Below the pieces are notes generated by a model. It was not told the origin of the DNA and did no database searches. It saw nothing but the letters and a program-made list of their open reading frames with translations. This document shows, piece after piece, positions 45,703 through 47,844 of a DNA stretch of 47,844 bases; within the stretch, counting starts at the first letter, position 1, and each line of letters begins with the position of its first letter. A program made the position numbers and the translations under genes. The stretch comes from Acidobacteriota bacterium (GTDB taxonomy: Bacteria; Acidobacteriota; Blastocatellia; Pyrinomonadales; Pyrinomonadaceae): NCBI GenBank assembly GCA_019239425.1, contig JAFAZX010000063.1, forward strand, positions 1 through 47,844. Reading direction: 5' to 3'.

Positions 45703-47844
45703 GTGACCCTGACGCGCCGCGTCCTGCCCGCCCTGCTCATCATCTTCGCAGCCCTCTCGGCCGCCGCGCAGCAGTTCGACGAGCGGCTCTACCAGTCGCT
45801 GCGCTGGCGCATGATCGGCCCGTTCCGCGGCGGCCGCACCGTCGGCGCGACCGGCGTCCCCAGCCGCCCCAACGTCTTCTACATCGGCGTCAACAACGGC
45901 GGCGTCTGGAAGACCGACGACGCGGGCCGCACCTGGAACCCCATCTTCGACGAACAGCCGACCGGCTCCGTCGGCGCCCTCGCCGTCGCGCCCTCGCGCC
46001 CCGACACCATCTACGTCGGCACCGGCGAGGGCTTGCAACGCCCCGACCTCTCCGTCGGGGACGGGCTGTACAGATCGAACGACGGCGGGCGCACCTGGTC
46101 GCACTTAGGTCTTCGCGACGGGCAGCAGATCGGCTCCATCATCGTCGACCCGCGCGACCCCGAACGCCTCCTCGTCGCCGTGCTCGGCCACCCCTACGGC
46201 CCCAACGAGGAGCGCGGCGTCTACCGCTCGACCGACGGAGGCCGAACCTTCGAGAAGGTTCTCTACAAGGACGAGAACACGGGTGCCATCGCGCTCGCCT
46301 TCGACCCTTCGAACGCGCGCAACGTCTACGCGGTGCTCTGGGCGGCGCGGCAAGGCCCCTGGGAGAACGGCGCGTGGCAGGGGCCGGGCAGCGGCCTCTT
46401 CAAATCCGCGGACGGCGGGACGACGTGGCGGCAGTTGACGAAGGGGCTGCCGACTTTCGAACAGGGCCTGGGCCGCATCGGCATCGCCATCGCGCCCTCA
46501 GACCCGAAGCGCATGTACGCCAACGTGGACGCGCCGCAGCTCGGCGGCATCTACCGCTCGGACGACGCGGGCGAGAGCTGGACGCGCACGAACGACGAGG
46601 TGCGCGTCTGGGGCCGCGGCAGCGACTTCGCGGAGGTGAAGGTCGACCCGCGCGACCCCGACGTCGTCTATTCGGCCAACACCTCTTCGTACAAGTCGGC
46701 CGACGGGGGCAAGACCTTCCACGCCTGGAAGGGCGCGCCCGGCGGCGACGACTATCACACCATCTGGATCAACCCCGAGAACCCGCAGATCGTCCTGCTG
46801 GCGACCGACCAGGGCGCGACCATCACCGTCAACGGCGGGCGCACGTGGAGCAGTTGGTACAACCAGCCGACCGCGCAGTTCTACCACGTCTCGACCGACG
46901 ACCAGTTCCCCTACTGGGTCTACGGCGGCCAGCAGGAGAGCGGCTCGGTCGGCACCACCAGCCGCGGCGACAACGGCGCCATCACCTTCCGCGACTGGCG
47001 CACGGTCGGCGCGGAGGAGTACGGCTACGTCGCCGCAGACCCCTTGAACCCGAACATCATCTACGGCGGCAAGCTCTCGCGCTTCGACAAGACGACGGGC
47101 CAAGTCGTCAACATCGCGCCCGAGCCGGTGCGCGCGGGCAAGTACCGTTTCTTAAGAACCGCGCCGGTGCTCTTCTCGCCCGTAGACCCGCACGTGCTCT
47201 ACTACGCCGGCAACGTCCTCTTCAAGACGACGAACGGCGGGAACAGTTGGGACGTCATCAGCCCCGACCTGACGCGCGAGACCTACGACGTGCCGGAGTC
47301 CATCGGCGTCTACCGCAAGCCGGACATGGCGACGATGCCGCGCCGCGGCGTCATCTACACGGTCGCGCCCTCGCACAAGGACGTGAACACCATCTGGGCC
47401 GGCACGGACGACGGGCTGATTCACATCACGCGCGACGGCGGGAAGACCTGGAAGAACATCACGCCGCCCCAGCTCACTTCGTGGAGCAAGGTCTCCATCA
47501 TCGACGCCGGCCACTTCGACGACCAGACGGCGTACGCAGCCGTCAACCGCTTCCGCCTCGACGACCTGCGCCCGCACGTCTACCGCACGCACGACGGCGG
47601 GAAGACGTGGACGGAGATCGTCAAAGGTCTCCCCGACGACCCCGTCAACGCCGTGCGCGAAGACCCCGTCCGCCGCGGGTTACTCTTCGCCGGGACGGAG
47701 CGCGCCGTCTACGTCTCTTTCAACGACGGCGACGAGTGGCAGCCGCTGCGGCTCAACATGCCCGCGACCTCCATCCGCGACCTCGTCGTCCACCGCGACG
47801 ACATCGTCGTCGGCACGCACGGCCGCTCCTTCTGGATTCTCGAC
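45703..47844 (+). CDS. Exported BNR/VPS10-like beta-propeller protein, copy 2 (runs off right edge)
   Basis: 714 codons without a stop in the window. The start is a GTG at 45703, with AGGAG seven bases before it. The signal peptide (LTRRVLPALLIIFAALSAAA) is followed by YQSLRWRMIGPFRGGRTVGA, the same opening as the protein at 11865, then at least ten Asp-box-like motifs (KTDDAGRTWNPI, RSNDGGRTWSHL, RSTDGGRTFEKV, KTTNGGNSWDVI, RTHDGGKTWTEI). At the edge it reaches GTHGRSFWILD, matching QGRSFWILDD of copy 1, so the propeller is essentially complete and the C-terminal third lies outside. Function unknown; likely a surface or periplasmic binding or glycan-acting protein. Confidence 0.88.
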   Translation, partial: MTLTRRVLPALLIIFAALSAAAQQFDERLYQSLRWRMIGPFRGGRTVGATGVPSRPNVFYIGVNNGGVWKTDDAGRTWNPIFDEQPTGSVGALAVAPSRPDTIYVGTGEGLQRPDLSVGDGLYRSNDGGRTWSHLGLRDGQQIGSIIVDPRDPERLLVAVLGHPYGPNEERGVYRSTDGGRTFEKVLYKDENTGAIALAFDPSNARNVYAVLWAARQGPWENGAWQGPGSGLFKSADGGTTWRQLTKGLPTFEQGLGRIGIAIAPSDPKRMYANVDAPQLGGIYRSDDAGESWTRTNDEVRVWGRGSDFAEVKVDPRDPDVVYSANTSSYKSADGGKTFHAWKGAPGGDDYHTIWINPENPQIVLLATDQGATITVNGGRTWSSWYNQPTAQFYHVSTDDQFPYWVYGGQQESGSVGTTSRGDNGAITFRDWRTVGAEEYGYVAADPLNPNIIYGGKLSRFDKTTGQVVNIAPEPVRAGKYRFLRTAPVLFSPVDPHVLYYAGNVLFKTTNGGNSWDVISPDLTRETYDVPESIGVYRKPDMATMPRRGVIYTVAPSHKDVNTIWAGTDDGLIHITRDGGKTWKNITPPQLTSWSKVSIIDAGHFDDQTAYAAVNRFRLDDLRPHVYRTHDGGKTWTEIVKGLPDDPVNAVREDPVRRGLLFAGTERAVYVSFNDGDEWQPLRLNMPATSIRDLVVHRDDIVVGTHGRSFWILD

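Noticed and set aside
1..47844. tRNA, rRNA, riboswitch or phage genes
   Set aside because: No cloverleaf, rRNA segment, recognisable riboswitch core or phage structural gene was found by reading; a covariance-model scan would be the decisive test.

Overview
The window is GC-rich (visibly well above 60 %), densely coded chromosome with about 33 protein genes, two of them cut by the window edges (tatC on the left, a BNR-repeat protein on the right). No tRNA, rRNA, CRISPR array, transposase or phage gene was seen. Two large secreted proteins of the 'VWFA-related Acidobacterial domain' type, two giant BNR/VPS10-like propeller proteins, a cytochrome-linked IorA/IorB oxidoreductase and many Tat or Sec exported enzymes point to the phylum Acidobacteriota, most likely Blastocatellia. 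The phylum call is inferred from gene content, not from a marker gene.

Layout: 1-2000 Tat translocon (tatC, tatA) and a VOC protein on the minus strand. 2100-4870 a BtuF-like binding protein and an ATP-dependent DNA ligase. 5170-8370 a proline-rich membrane protein, then a compact operon of carbamoyltransferase, SxtJ-like protein and a 52-residue DUF5989 protein. 8500-10500 an ECF sigma factor, a candidate membrane anti-sigma protein and a DUF4252 protein. 10560-11740 a translationally coupled GNAT / 2OG-Fe(II) oxygenase pair. 11860-19170 a giant BNR protein, a VWFA protein and a GT-C type glycosyltransferase. 19400-28090 a run of plus-strand genes: GH97 glycosidase, small secreted protein, double-domain S41 peptidase, GNAT, an exported protein-kinase-like protein and a second VWFA protein. 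28180-34810 minus-strand cytochrome c / IorA / IorB, a vanadium haloperoxidase and an M23-YkuD fusion lipoprotein. 34990-45530 HtrA lipoprotein, WD40 protein, a Tat-exported D-amino-acid-oxidase-like protein, a YncE-phosphoesterase fusion, an AlkA-type DNA glycosylase, an S10 peptidase and a PhyH oxygenase. From 45703 a second giant BNR protein.

Much of the gene content serves the cell envelope: export (Tat), peptidoglycan cutting and cross-linking, periplasmic proteolysis (HtrA, S41, S10), glycan handling and periplasmic oxidoreductases. The Tat genes at the left match the twin-arginine leaders of the IorB-like and D-amino-acid-oxidase-like proteins further right.

Three observations stand out. 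First, the intergenic spaces hold at least eight families of long inverted repeats. Four are built from 7-bp tandem words, they lie almost always at gene 3' ends, they often supply the stop codon, and in one case a repeat arm encodes the core of a signal peptide. Second, the D-amino-acid-oxidase-like protein (37938-39059) appears circularly permuted: the segment that ends normal family members sits in front of the FAD-binding Rossmann motif. Third, a signal-peptide-bearing protein (24902-25900) carries a kinase-like catalytic loop (DLKDDN) followed by a DLG motif.
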